DNA of 64,000 nucleotides, from assembly GCA_046290495.1 (NCBI GenBank), contig JBKAGT010000006.1, forward strand, positions 372,001-436,000, in the 5' to 3' direction. The stretch is from PGYR01 sp046290495 (GTDB taxonomy: Bacteria; Bacteroidota; Ignavibacteria; Kapaibacteriales; UBA2268). The position numbers and the translations under genes are program-made. A model generated the notes under the pieces. It was not told the origin of the DNA, did no database searches, and saw nothing but the letters and a program-made list of their open reading frames with translations. Below, piece by piece: positions 26,749 to 36,409 of the stretch; within the stretch, counting starts at the first letter, position 1; the number at the start of each line of letters is the position of its first letter.

Positions 26749-28611
26749 ATGCAAAATACAAAGTTTAGTTATATATTAGTTTCTACACTTTTGATTTTCT
26801 TTTCTTACACATTATTCTCTATAAATATAGATAGTCTAAGGAAGGTGGAATTTAAAGATGAAGAGAGTATTGAATTTATTGAGTATAATTTGAAACTTTC
26901 TAAGTTATTCAGAGATACTGACTACAACCAAAGTATAGAGTATGCTGAAAAAGGATTAGAAGTAGCAGAATCATTAGGAAATGATACTTTAATATATAAA
27001 TCATATAAGAAGTTAGCATTTGCTTATAAGCATAAAGGGAATCTTGATGATGCTTTAGAATATTTTTTAAGCGCATTAGAATTAGCAAAAGATCTGAAAA
27101 GGGATGATTATCTAGCAATTACATATAACAATATAGGTGTTTTGTACATTAGATATGATCAGTGGAATAGGGCACTAGATTACTTGAACGAGTCTCGTGT
27201 AATAGCAGAAAGAAATAACGATACAGTTTCTATAGCTAATCTGTTGAATAATATTGGGATTATTCACTGGAATAATGAAGACTACGATAGTTCCTTTAAT
27301 AACATAAGAGAGTCTATGCTCATTAGTCTTGCAATAGGAGATAGTTCAGGTCTAATTAGCTCATATAATAACTTAGGGATGCTCCAAATTAGAATGGGAG
27401 ACACTACTAGGGCATTAGGATATTATAATCAAGCAGCAAAACTAGCACAAGAACAAGGCGAATTGTGGGAATACGCAAACGTTCTTAATAATAGGGCAAG
27501 AATATTACTCGACCAACATAAGGTTGAAGATATACTTGATGATTTGAATCAAGCAATATCTATAAGTAAACAAATAAACAGTAAATTATTAGAATCTGAC
27601 TCATACCAATTACAATCCATTTACTATCAAAAATTAGATAAGTATGACTCTGCATTTTATGCACACAAACAATATAGTAAATTGAGGATGGAAGTAATTA
27701 ACTCAGAAACAAGTAACAAGATTGCAGGAATTGAAAAAGACTTCGAGTTAAAAGCTAGAGACAAACACCTAAAGGAATTAAGCGATGCAAATGAAATTCA
27801 ATATTACTTGATACTATTGCTAGGTACATCATTAGTATTCTTAGGTGTCTTTATATTCATTGCATACAGAAATTCTAAAAAGAATAAAGTTCTAGCAAGT
27901 GAGCTAACTCACCGTAATCAAGAATTGGAAAAAATGTCAGAAGATAAGAGTAAGTACTTTACACTTATATCTCATGACCTAAAAGCTCCACTCTACAACA
28001 TTAGCAATCTAAGCGGGCTTGTCAAGAATTATAAGAATGATATGAGTGAAGAAGAGTATGAGAGTACTTTAGATTTGCTGAGTGGTTCATCGAAGCAAGT
28101 TATTGATTTGATAGATAATATATTGATATGGACTAAAACTCAAACAGGAAACATTGAGATTCAAAAAAGCCAGTTTTATGTTGATGACATGATTAAAAAC
28201 TGTCTTAAAATATTAGGTCCTGCAGCAGATGAAAAACAAGTTGAACTGATATATAAAGATAATGGCATTACTATGAATGCTGACAAAAGCCTAATTAGTA
28301 CTGCTACACGAAATTTAATTTCAAACGCAATAAAGTTCAGTCACCCCGAAAGTGCTGTAATTATCAATTGCTTAGAGAAGATTGAAGAATGGCACATAGA
28401 AGTTAGTGACACTGGAGTTGGTATGAGTCAGGAGCAAATTGATAATATACTCAATGGGAAATCAGTTACAACCAATGGAACTAGAAACGAGAGAGGTTCT
28501 GGTCTAGGTCTTCTTATCACAAAAGAGTTTATCGAACTAACTGAAGGAGAGTTAGAAATATCTAGTGAAATTGGTAAGGGGTCTAATTTCCTTATTAAAA
28601 TAAAAAAGTAA
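26749..28611 (+). CDS. TPR-domain sensor histidine kinase
   Basis: A 620-residue protein with an N-terminal signal/TM segment, a TPR array (about 50-320; ALEYFLSALELAKDL, LNNIGIIHWNNEDYDS), one transmembrane helix (about 346-370), a HisKA domain with the phospho-acceptor His409 in LISHDLKAPL, and an HATPase domain with an N-box (NLISNAIKFS), DTGVGM and GSGLGL boxes. The TPR part is probably periplasmic, as in many Bacteroidetes kinases. No response regulator gene is adjacent, so it is an orphan kinase and its stimulus is unknown. Its stop is five bases from the end of the small minus-strand gene. Confidence 0.9.
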   Translation: MQNTKFSYILVSTLLIFFSYTLFSINIDSLRKVEFKDEESIEFIEYNLKLSKLFRDTDYNQSIEYAEKGLEVAESLGNDTLIYKSYKKLAFAYKHKGNLDDALEYFLSALELAKDLKRDDYLAITYNNIGVLYIRYDQWNRALDYLNESRVIAERNNDTVSIANLLNNIGIIHWNNEDYDSSFNNIRESMLISLAIGDSSGLISSYNNLGMLQIRMGDTTRALGYYNQAAKLAQEQGELWEYANVLNNRARILLDQHKVEDILDDLNQAISISKQINSKLLESDSYQLQSIYYQKLDKYDSAFYAHKQYSKLRMEVINSETSNKIAGIEKDFELKARDKHLKELSDANEIQYYLILLLGTSLVFLGVFIFIAYRNSKKNKVLASELTHRNQELEKMSEDKSKYFTLISHDLKAPLYNISNLSGLVKNYKNDMSEEEYESTLDLLSGSSKQVIDLIDNILIWTKTQTGNIEIQKSQFYVDDMIKNCLKILGPAADEKQVELIYKDNGITMNADKSLISTATRNLISNAIKFSHPESAVIINCLEKIEEWHIEVSDTGVGMSQEQIDNILNGKSVTTNGTRNERGSGLGLLITKEFIELTEGELEISSEIGKGSNFLIKIKK

Positions 28612-28615
28612 TTTA

Positions 28616-28777
28616 TTATTTTCTTTTCTTTTTTCTTCTATTTCTTTGCTTTCGATTAAAAGCCATTTGCTTCTTTTTTTCTTTTTCTTGCGCTTCTTTA
28701 GCTTTTTTTCCAATAAAAACAGCTGGTATAACAAGTAGAACTAAAATTCCTAATACTAAAAGAGTAACATCTGTCAT
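28616..28777 (-). CDS. Small basic single-pass membrane protein (53 residues)
   Basis: Reading from the ATG at 28777 gives a short N-terminus, one strongly hydrophobic helix (about residues 5-22, ending VIPAVFIG), then a highly basic Lys/Arg/Gln-rich cytoplasmic tail ending RRKKKRK. AGGT lies just upstream of the ATG as part of GAGGTAAAAT, a plausible ribosome site. The clear TM-plus-basic-tail design and the SD support it as a real gene. I do not recognise a family. It is convergent with the TPR kinase gene. Confidence 0.6.
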   Translation of the reverse strand: MTDVTLLVLGILVLLVIPAVFIGKKAKEAQEKEKKKQMAFNRKQRNRRKKKRK

Positions 28778-28846
28778 ATTTTACCTCATTTGTTTTATAT
28801 AATATGCATAGAAAAAATTAAAAAAACAAAAAATTGTACTTTTGAT

Positions 28847-28891
28847 AAAAAAAATTCAACCTATGCTGAATTAGAATATCTTTGATATTCT
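28847..28891 (-). terminator. Probable terminator after 28.9-kb gene
   Basis: Two hairpins follow the minus-strand gene. AGAATATC / GATATTCT with a 3-base loop lies at 28873-28891. AATTCA / TGAATT with an 8-base loop lies at 28853-28872, with an A-run on the plus strand (28847-28854) that gives a U-run in the transcript. The second stem is short, so confidence is moderate. Confidence 0.5.
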
Positions 28892-28894
28892 CTT

Positions 28895-29413
28895 CTACAT
28901 CCACCAATCAATACCTAAGAATGGAGTCAAGACGCCAATTCCCAATTGTTCCTTATCAATACTATAGCTTATTGAATTAACTCCTCCTCTAAGTGACACA
29001 GATGGGAATGGGAACCAAAGCCCGCCTGCTTGCACATTTATGGAGCTTTTTGAATTTGTAGTACCTCCTGTTGGGAATTGAGTGAAACTAAAATTTAGCT
29101 CTAAGAATGGAAATAGGTTTGCTTTGTTAGTAAAAATATACCTAAAAAATGGGCTGAATGCGAAACTAACTCCACTATTGTCAACTCTTTCATCATTGTT
29201 GTCTGTTTGAATGCCAATGCCTAAACCAGTCCCTAAATGCATATTATTTTTTAATGCATATGCTAAGTTAATGCCATTATTGCCAGCTACACCTACTTTA
29301 ACTCCTAATCCGTATTTATCTATAGGTACTAAAGCTTTGTTGTTTTGGGAATAAGCAATTGAAGTTGAAGCTAGTATTACAGCTACAAATAATGAAGTAA
29401 TAAAGATTTTCAC
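28895..29413 (-). CDS. Outer-membrane beta-barrel-like protein of unknown function
   Basis: The 172-residue product has a signal peptide (about 1-22, cleavage near SIAYSQ) and alternating hydrophobic strands with Gly-rich turns (LGTGLGIGIQTDN, VSFAFSPFFRYIF, LRGGVNSISYSID), a pattern typical of small porin-like or OmpX-like eight-strand barrels. The last strand ends in a Trp-Met instead of the usual terminal Phe. I do not recognise a specific family. It is divergent from the DUF2723 gene, with a 212-base gap between them. Confidence 0.65.
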   Translation of the reverse strand: MKIFITSLFVAVILASTSIAYSQNNKALVPIDKYGLGVKVGVAGNNGINLAYALKNNMHLGTGLGIGIQTDNNDERVDNSGVSFAFSPFFRYIFTNKANLFPFLELNFSFTQFPTGGTTNSKSSINVQAGGLWFPFPSVSLRGGVNSISYSIDKEQLGIGVLTPFLGIDWWM

Positions 29414-29517
29414 TCTTAACTCCTGAAATTATGATTATAAATAATGGCAGTAAAATAAATAATTTTTACAAATAATAAAATAGTTTCCAACTATTATTGA
29501 ATTAGTAACAAATAGAA

Positions 29518-29535
29518 TGGACTACTCGTAGTCCA
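29518..29535. promoter_or_regulatory. Perfect 18-base dyad upstream of DUF2723 gene
   Basis: TGGACTAC and GTAGTCCA flank a 2-base centre, a perfect 8-bp dyad with no T-run, in the divergent gap between the barrel gene and the DUF2723 gene (91 bases before the latter's start). It may be an operator; no regulator gene is adjacent. Confidence 0.4.
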
Positions 29536-29625
29536 ATTTTGAAAAGTACTTTATTTATAGGGTATGTTTTTTTAAATTTGAAGTTTATTTGTAAATTGAA
29601 AATTATATATAATTAGGTTTTAAGT

Positions 29626-32600
29626 ATGGATAGTAAAAATTTACACCGTTTATTTGCGTTACTTTCTTTTGCCACGGCAATGATAGTTTTTGGGCTAACT
29701 GTCCAGGATAGTGTGCCATTTTGGGATTGTGGAGAGTTCTCCGCAGCTGCTGTATGGCAACAAGTACCCCATCCTCCTGGAGCACCTTTGTTCCTGATGA
29801 TTGGAAAAGTCTTTGATACTATTATTCCTTTTGGAGATCCAGGATGGAAAATAAATATGGCCTCTGCCGTTAGTAGTGCGTTCGCAGTGCTATTCCTGTA
29901 CCTAATAACTGTAATGTGTATTAAGAACTTCAGAAAAGAAGCAATAAAAACTGTAGGTGATGCACTTGCTGTATATGGTTCGGCTTTTGTCGGAGCAGCA
30001 GCATTCACTTTTAGTGATACTTTTTGGTTCAATGCTGTTGAGTCCGAGGTATATGCAATGTCCACACTTTTCGTGTCTGTTATTATTTACCTGATGATGC
30101 GTTGGAATGAAGAGGCAGACAACCCAGGAAATGAAAGATTTTTACTATTAATAGCTTACTTAATTGGTCTATCTACAGGAGTTCACTTACTGGCGATATT
30201 AACAATATTTTCTATTGTATTCTTAGTTTATTTAAGAAAGTATAAAGTTACACCTGCTGGTTTGATAATAACCACAGTTGTTTCATTAGTAGTATTTTTT
30301 ATCATTTATCCATTCATTGTGAAATGGATACCTGCTTTATTGGCGGGTCACTCGCCAGGTAGAAATGAGGCACACCTTTACGATATTAATAATAGCACAG
30401 GTCTGAAAGTAGTAGCATTTGCCTTTGTTGGTGGAGCAATTGGTACATTTATCTGGGCTATGAAGAACAAGAAGCAAATCATAATGTTAGCTGCAGGTTC
30501 AGTTGTACTTGTGCTGTTAGGGTACACAACATATACTCAGATAATGATAAGATCAAATGCTAATCCTCCTATGAATGAAAACTCACCAAAAACATTTGGT
30601 GAACTAGCTTCATACTTAGGTCGTGAACAATACGGAAATGATGCAAGTTGGCCAAGAAGAATAAAGACAGAACCTAGATTCACAAGAAATTATCTTTCTA
30701 AAGATGCTAATGGTGAGTATAAATATGGAGAATGGACTCCTCCAAGAAGGGTACAAGCTCACACCGATAATGGTGATCCTTACGTAAAACAAGTTTGGGA
30801 AAACGTTAATTTTGGTGGTGAAATTGCTTATTTGTGGAAGTACCAAATGGAACATATGTATTTTAGATATTTCGGATGGAACTTTATTGGGCGAGTCTCA
30901 GATGAGCAAGATGCAGGTGTAGCTTGGTTTAGCAATTCTACGCCAGAGATTGAAGTTATGAATGATTTATCTGGATATTCTGATGAGTATCCAATTAGAT
31001 TCTTTGCCTTACCATTTCTTTTTGGTCTTTTAGGGTTTTTCTATCATTTCAAAGAAGACAAACGAATGGCAACACTTCATTTGGTTATATTCTTAATGAT
31101 GGGTGTGCTTGCAGCAATTGCACAACAACAACAAGATCCGCAACCTAGGGAACGTGATTACTTCTACACCGGTTCATTTATGATTTGGGCTATGTGGATA
31201 GGTATTGGGGTTTACTCTTTGATAGATGGTATAAGTAAAAAGAACGTACAAGCGGGATTAGCTGCCGGTATTGTAGCTGTTTCTACTCTACTTGTTCCTG
31301 TGAATATGGCAATAGGCGGATGGAACACGCATGATAGAACTGGCAATTACTTACCTTTCGACTACTCGTATAACTTATTGCAATCAGCAGATGAGAACGC
31401 GATTATATTCACGAATGGTGATAATGATACATTCCCAGTGTGGTATATACAAGATGTTATGGGTGTAAGAAGAGATGTTAGAATAGTTAACTTATCACTT
31501 GGTAATACTCTTTGGTATGTTAACCAACTAAAGAATACAAGACCATGGGGAGCTGATGAGATTCCATTGACATTCTCTGATGAAAGTATGCAAGTAGATG
31601 AAATGGATGATAGAGCTTTGAGTTATGACTTTGGTCAAGCTTATAACTTGGAGATTCCAGTAAAAAGAGAAATATTAGAAAAGTACACGGATGATGAGCA
31701 AATATTAGATAGAGGTACATTCCAAGCTAAGTTCAAAGGAAAAGATTACGGCGAGCAAGGTGGAAAGCAAATGTACTTGTTTAGAGTTCAAGACAAAGTA
31801 ATTAGAGAAATTTTAGAACAAATCAGATTTGAGAAACCTATTTACTTCTCTACAACTGTTGGACCTGATGCATTCGCTGGACTAGAGAATTTCTTCCGCT
31901 ACGAAGGTATGTTAATGAGAATATGTCCTGTACCTCAGAAATCATCAGTTGGTGAAAAAATTGATATTGATGTAACAGCTGACATACTATTAGATGTAGA
32001 TAATAGTGATAACTATAGTAAAGTACCTACTAAGGAGTTCAAATTGCGTAATTTGAATGATCCAGGTGTTTACTATGACCCTGTTCACAGAAGACTAATG
32101 AACAGTTACCGACAGCTATACACAATGTTAGCTACAGCGTATATTGCAAACAGAAATGACAAAGACAGTGCTGTAGTAGCATTAGATATGATGAATAAAT
32201 ATATATCACCTACTCAGTTCCCTATGGAGTATGACTTACTTTATAGAATAGCTCAGTTATACAATGACGCTGGTGAGAAAGAAAAAGCTGCTAAATTCGC
32301 AAAAATGGGTATAGAAAGAGCGAATTACATTATCACTAACAAGAATATTAGACCTGATATAGTTCAATATGAAGTGATGAACAGATACTTAGGACCATAC
32401 AGATATTCAGCTGAAATGTATAAGCTGATGGGTGACTATCAAGGTGGAATTGATGTTATAAACAAGTTGAAAACTGAAGTGGAAGCTGTGGTATCCCAAT
32501 TTGAAGGTCGCCAAGGGTATGAGTCACAATTACAGAGAGCTCAATCGAATCTGATTGATGTATTCGTGATGCTAGATGATATGGAAGTAAGCAAGCTAGA

Positions 32601-32772
32601 AAGTGAGGGTAAATTAGACGAGGCACTTAAACTTGTGGAAAGTAAAATGGATAAATACAGACAAGATGGAACACAAGTGAGTAATACTCTAAGCTCAGTG
32701 CTTTACAGAAAGTATATGGAACTACAAAGAAAAGCAGGTGCGGACACTTTAGCTGATGGAGCTGGAGAATAG
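29626..32772 (+). CDS. DUF2723 membrane protein (GT-C/mannosyltransferase-like) with TPR tail
   Basis: A 1048-residue inner-membrane protein. The first 200 residues match DUF2723: PFWDCGEFSAAAVW with the conserved acidic pair, then VPHPPGAPLF, GLSTGVHLLA, and about eleven to twelve transmembrane helices up to about 560. This is the signature of the FCB family related to GT-C glycosyltransferases (protein O-mannosyltransferase-like). The soluble part follows, with FTNGDNDTFPVWYIQ, RRDVRIVNLSL and a TPR-like helical C-terminus (about 800-1040). It is probably linked to protein or envelope glycosylation in the periplasm, but substrate and activity are untested. A strong terminator follows. Confidence 0.88.
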   Translation: MDSKNLHRLFALLSFATAMIVFGLTVQDSVPFWDCGEFSAAAVWQQVPHPPGAPLFLMIGKVFDTIIPFGDPGWKINMASAVSSAFAVLFLYLITVMCIKNFRKEAIKTVGDALAVYGSAFVGAAAFTFSDTFWFNAVESEVYAMSTLFVSVIIYLMMRWNEEADNPGNERFLLLIAYLIGLSTGVHLLAILTIFSIVFLVYLRKYKVTPAGLIITTVVSLVVFFIIYPFIVKWIPALLAGHSPGRNEAHLYDINNSTGLKVVAFAFVGGAIGTFIWAMKNKKQIIMLAAGSVVLVLLGYTTYTQIMIRSNANPPMNENSPKTFGELASYLGREQYGNDASWPRRIKTEPRFTRNYLSKDANGEYKYGEWTPPRRVQAHTDNGDPYVKQVWENVNFGGEIAYLWKYQMEHMYFRYFGWNFIGRVSDEQDAGVAWFSNSTPEIEVMNDLSGYSDEYPIRFFALPFLFGLLGFFYHFKEDKRMATLHLVIFLMMGVLAAIAQQQQDPQPRERDYFYTGSFMIWAMWIGIGVYSLIDGISKKNVQAGLAAGIVAVSTLLVPVNMAIGGWNTHDRTGNYLPFDYSYNLLQSADENAIIFTNGDNDTFPVWYIQDVMGVRRDVRIVNLSLGNTLWYVNQLKNTRPWGADEIPLTFSDESMQVDEMDDRALSYDFGQAYNLEIPVKREILEKYTDDEQILDRGTFQAKFKGKDYGEQGGKQMYLFRVQDKVIREILEQIRFEKPIYFSTTVGPDAFAGLENFFRYEGMLMRICPVPQKSSVGEKIDIDVTADILLDVDNSDNYSKVPTKEFKLRNLNDPGVYYDPVHRRLMNSYRQLYTMLATAYIANRNDKDSAVVALDMMNKYISPTQFPMEYDLLYRIAQLYNDAGEKEKAAKFAKMGIERANYIITNKNIRPDIVQYEVMNRYLGPYRYSAEMYKLMGDYQGGIDVINKLKTEVEAVVSQFEGRQGYESQLQRAQSNLIDVFVMLDDMEVSKLESEGKLDEALKLVESKMDKYRQDGTQVSNTLSSVLYRKYMELQRKAGADTLADGAGE

Positions 32773-32800
32773 CTTAAAAACATCAGTTATTAAACTTAAT

Positions 32801-32834
32801 AAGGCATTTACTCAGTGAGTAAGTGCCTTTTTTT
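32801..32834 (+). terminator. Intrinsic terminator after DUF2723 gene
   Basis: A 12-bp stem (AAGGCATTTACT with AGTAAGTGCCTT, one G-U pair), 5-base loop, and a seven-T run at 32828-32834. It begins 28 bases past the stop codon. Confidence 0.92.
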
Positions 32835-32972
32835 GTATTTAGTTGATAATATTGTAATATTTTTCTTGTTATTAAGTCAATTTTTTAGATATTGCGAAAA
32901 ATACGTTTGCACATAAAGCAATAGTATGATTTAGCTAATAACCAAATAATGAAAATTAAGGAGTTGTCAAGT

Positions 32973-33212
32973 ATGTTCTGGACACCAGAAATAGCAAAAA
33001 CCTTAGAAGATGCACCATTCCCAGCAACAAAAGATGAGTTGTGGGATTATGCAAACAGATCAGGTTGCCCACAACAAGTATTGGACAATATCATGGAATT
33101 GGATGATACTGACGAATTAATAGAGGGTATGGAAGATCTTTGGCCTGAATATGAGGATATGGTAGAAGAAGATTACTTCTACGATGACGACGAAGAAGAA
33201 CAGTACAAATAG
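32973..33212 (+). CDS. DUF2795 small protein
   Basis: A 79-residue cytosolic protein with the DUF2795 pattern. It reads APFPATKDELWDYANRSGC, then PQQVLDNIMELDDTDE, then a very acidic tail rich in Asp, Glu and Tyr. DUF2795 proteins are small helical proteins of unknown role. I prefer the ATG at 32973 because AAGGAG (32958-32963) lies nine bases before it. An upstream ATG at 32949 would add eight residues and has no ribosome site. The gene lies 42 bases before the Omp85 gene, with a hairpin between them. Confidence 0.78.
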   Translation: MFWTPEIAKTLEDAPFPATKDELWDYANRSGCPQQVLDNIMELDDTDELIEGMEDLWPEYEDMVEEDYFYDDDEEEQYK

Positions 33213-33226
33213 TTTACAAACTCTGA

Positions 33227-33249
33227 AAATACATTTTATTGATGTATTT
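33227..33249 (+). promoter_or_regulatory. Hairpin just before the Omp85 start codon
   Basis: A perfect 8-bp stem AAATACAT / ATGTATTT (33227-33234 with 33242-33249) with a 7-base loop ends six bases before the ATG at 33255. It would cover the ribosome-binding area and has no following T-run, so it could damp translation or act as a weak processing site. Confidence 0.4.
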
Positions 33250-33254
33250 AGATA

Positions 33255-35483
33255 ATGAAATATATATTAGAAAGACTGTTAGTTATTGTTATAATTACGA
33301 TATGCTGCTTAGGCGTATTGAAGTCTGAGAATATAGAGAATAAAGGATTATATACAACAGAGTTTATTCCTTATGGATACGAGATTCATAGACTCGAATT
33401 TGTAGGTAACAAAGATTACGAAGAATCTGAGCTTTACTCAAAGGTACAAAGTCGCCCAACAAACATAGGTGTTTTGCATTCCCTAATGCTTATGTATCAT
33501 AGCCAAGGACAAATCAACCCTCATACTCCAGAGTTAGTAATGGAGACCTTGGAAAAGAATATAAAATGGTTTGAAAATGAAAGAAGAGTTTTTGATGAAG
33601 CTGTAGTATTAGAAGATGTCAAATCTCTAGAAGCATTTTATAAGAATAATGGATATCACACGTCCCGAATCAACTACGAATTTTTTCCTGATAGCACTAC
33701 CGAGCAGAATGTATTAGCTTTTTATATAAAAGAAGGTGAAAGGTACACCATTTCTTCAGTTAATTATGTTGGTTTGGAGGATTTGGATTCTAACCTGAAT
33801 GAGAAAATTAAGAATGTCAGAACTGATCACAAAGGGGATTTCTATTCAGAATCTATAATAGAAGCAGAGTATAGTGAAGTAAACAAAGTTTTAGAAAACA
33901 ATGGTTATTTGACTATCAACCGAAATAGGCCAGTAATATACATCAACGATGAAACTAAAGCAGATAGTGTTGTAATAGAATATAAGTTAGGACATAGAAA
34001 GAAAATAGGTAGTATAGAAATAGTAGATATCCGAAATGACCAACCGGCAGTTTCTCAAAATATGCGTGAAATGCAATTAACTTTTGAAACAGGTGATTAC
34101 TATAGCAAGCAGGATGAGTTGCAGTCACGTATAAATCTTTTGTCTTTGGGGGTCTTTGACAATGCTTCTATCAGCTATATCTCCGATTCTACTACATCCG
34201 ACTCGGTTGTAAATGTGAAAGTTAGTTTGGTTTACAACAATCAACAAGATTGGGAACTTAGTCCATTTGTTAATAGGACAGTTTTCAATGAAACCACTAA
34301 CGCAGGTATTGAAGTTGGCTATGGACACAAGAATATATTTGGAGCTGCTCAGAAGTTTAGACTATATGGTAAAATTTTCGCAAGAGATATTAGTAGGTTT
34401 ATTGGTTCAGGGAACTCTACTAATGACTTTCAGAACTTATTAGAGTATGAGTATCAAGTGGGTATAAAATTTGATCAACCCTATATTTTCTCCATATTCA
34501 ACTGGAACGTCGGTGCTTCCACTAACCCTCAATATGCAGTAAGAAACATCCTGAATAATTTTGCTTTGAATACTTTTTCACTTCCGTTTACATTTAACTT
34601 CAGACTGCCTTACTATACAGTAATTAATAATGTATATTTAGACATAAATTTTGAAAGTGAAAAACCATCTGGACTTGATAATATACTGGATGGTGGAGAA
34701 ATAACTAATGATATAGCAGAAGCACTAATCATCTACTCTAGTCTACAAGATTATGAGGGCTTTTTGACTCTTTCTACAATGAGTTTGAGAGCAGTAGGGG
34801 ATAAGAGAGATAACCCTATTAATCCTACAACTGGGTATTACATAAATGGCTCAATAGAATTTCCAACCTTAGATGTTCTGTCTGATTATGTTAGAACACA
34901 ATTAAAGGTCTATAAGTATTTTAGTTTATCGGATCAGCTAACATCAGCACTAAAATTGAATGTTGGTCAACTTTTTGTAAACTTCAATAGTGAATTTTAC
35001 GTACCATTTGATAGACAGTTTTTTGCTGGTGGAGCAAATTCTATAAGGGGTTGGATTTCGAGGGCGCTAAGATATAACCCCAAAGACAATCCAGAATTTG
35101 AAAATAATGAACTTTATGGATTTCTACAAAACTTTGTAGGTTCAACTAGTATTTTTGAGACATCAGCAGAGCTAAGATATAAATTTGAAAGACCAGAATA
35201 CTTCGGAGACTTCCTTGCCGATCAGATAGCTAGTCTTGGTGTTGTTGGTTTTGTTGATGTTGGTAATTCTTACGACTGGTTAGTAAATGACAGTAGAAGT
35301 GATGTAACCATAGATAACTTTTTAAGTACTTTAGCTGTATCAGTTGGTGGAGGCATTCGATACTTTACTCCTGTTGGTCCACTGAGATTCGATATTGCAG
35401 TTCCTGTATATGACCCACTGGGACAAGAGAAGACCTCGCTAAATACTCTAAAATACCATATTGGGTTGGGTCACACTTTTTAA
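33255..35483 (+). CDS. Omp85-superfamily outer-membrane protein (BamA/TamA-like)
   Basis: The 742-residue protein has a signal peptide (1 to about 25), two to three POTRA domains (about 35-330; HRLEFVGNKDYEESELYSKV, ISSVNYVGLEDLDSN, IGSIEIVDIRN), and a 16-strand Omp85 barrel. The barrel keeps the surface-antigen signature FFAGGANSIRGW near residue 590 and the closing strand VGPLRFDIAVPVYDP, ending in the terminal Phe of GLGHTF. It is shorter than a five-POTRA BamA and fits a TamA-like or second Omp85 paralogue that assembles outer-membrane proteins. It is followed by a tandem pair of small outer-membrane genes. Confidence 0.85.
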   Translation: MKYILERLLVIVIITICCLGVLKSENIENKGLYTTEFIPYGYEIHRLEFVGNKDYEESELYSKVQSRPTNIGVLHSLMLMYHSQGQINPHTPELVMETLEKNIKWFENERRVFDEAVVLEDVKSLEAFYKNNGYHTSRINYEFFPDSTTEQNVLAFYIKEGERYTISSVNYVGLEDLDSNLNEKIKNVRTDHKGDFYSESIIEAEYSEVNKVLENNGYLTINRNRPVIYINDETKADSVVIEYKLGHRKKIGSIEIVDIRNDQPAVSQNMREMQLTFETGDYYSKQDELQSRINLLSLGVFDNASISYISDSTTSDSVVNVKVSLVYNNQQDWELSPFVNRTVFNETTNAGIEVGYGHKNIFGAAQKFRLYGKIFARDISRFIGSGNSTNDFQNLLEYEYQVGIKFDQPYIFSIFNWNVGASTNPQYAVRNILNNFALNTFSLPFTFNFRLPYYTVINNVYLDINFESEKPSGLDNILDGGEITNDIAEALIIYSSLQDYEGFLTLSTMSLRAVGDKRDNPINPTTGYYINGSIEFPTLDVLSDYVRTQLKVYKYFSLSDQLTSALKLNVGQLFVNFNSEFYVPFDRQFFAGGANSIRGWISRALRYNPKDNPEFENNELYGFLQNFVGSTSIFETSAELRYKFERPEYFGDFLADQIASLGVVGFVDVGNSYDWLVNDSRSDVTIDNFLSTLAVSVGGGIRYFTPVGPLRFDIAVPVYDPLGQEKTSLNTLKYHIGLGHTF

Positions 35484-35501
35484 TAACTATAGAGGTAATA
35501 T

Positions 35502-36407
35502 ATGTTAAAATATATAAGTGTTTTTATTTTATGTTCGACTTTACTCTTTTCACAAAATCAAATAGATAGAAGCGAAAGTGAAGTAGCTCAAACAGACAGC
35601 AATTATTCGAAATGGGATTTTGATTTTTGGCTTGGTGCAGCTAATGCAGAGTTAAGAAGACCGACTATAGAAATAGAGTATGGTCAGAATGAGCCAAGCA
35701 TACATGAAGATTATCTATCGAGTGAAATAAATCAAAATAATAGAATACTAGGAAAAATTGGTTTTTCAAGTTACGGCGAAACAGTAGCTGGTTCAGGTTA
35801 TTTAAAATATAAATTTACATCACTACTTGTTGCAAATTCGATGGGTGATATTGATGAGTTGTTGAATGATGGAACTGTAAATTCAAATGTGTGGACTTTT
35901 GGTTTCAATTCGAACGATGGATACGGATATTCACTTGGCGATAAAACTCAACTTCTTTTGACACATGGTGCTGGTATTGCATGGAATTCGGTTAATTTCT
36001 CGCAAACCAATCCAGCTCTAGATTCGAGTGACCTAAGTAGATTAGAGCTGTTTGAGGACGGAATTAAGTTCGGTGATAGATTTGAAGCTGGTGTTAAGTT
36101 CAGAATTATTGAAAATTTAGGTTTGTCATTTACTTATAGTGAAAACTTAATTTTACCAAGACATTTATTTTGGCATTGGACTCTAGGCAAGTTAATAGAA
36201 GGTACAGCACATGGACTTTCTTCTTATTTTGTAAGTACATTTGTTGATTCTTCTCCAGCTTTGGTTCCTATTGTGTATTTCTTGCTGCACAATGGTATAT
36301 CGTATGGTGTAAACAGATTGAAAGAGGACAATATGAATTGGCCATTAAACACTACAGCACCTATGATACAAAAGAATTTTAATATTGGACTAACTTTAAT
36401 ACTCTAA
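35502..36407 (+). CDS. Outer-membrane protein, first of a tandem paralogous pair
   Basis: The 301-residue protein has a short signal peptide (about 1-16, LLFSQNQ), then an acidic linker and beta-rich repeats with a Gly/Tyr-rich GYGYSLGDKTQLLLTHG segment and a late hydrophobic hairpin near PALVPIVYFLLHNG. The same order of segments occurs in the next gene, for example FGYGTEKGSKFLFSH. Function is unknown. It is probably an outer-membrane protein given the signal and the upstream Omp85 gene 18 bases away. GAGGT precedes the start by about nine bases. Confidence 0.7.
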   Translation: MLKYISVFILCSTLLFSQNQIDRSESEVAQTDSNYSKWDFDFWLGAANAELRRPTIEIEYGQNEPSIHEDYLSSEINQNNRILGKIGFSSYGETVAGSGYLKYKFTSLLVANSMGDIDELLNDGTVNSNVWTFGFNSNDGYGYSLGDKTQLLLTHGAGIAWNSVNFSQTNPALDSSDLSRLELFEDGIKFGDRFEAGVKFRIIENLGLSFTYSENLILPRHLFWHWTLGKLIEGTAHGLSSYFVSTFVDSSPALVPIVYFLLHNGISYGVNRLKEDNMNWPLNTTAPMIQKNFNIGLTLIL

Positions 36408-36409
36408 AT

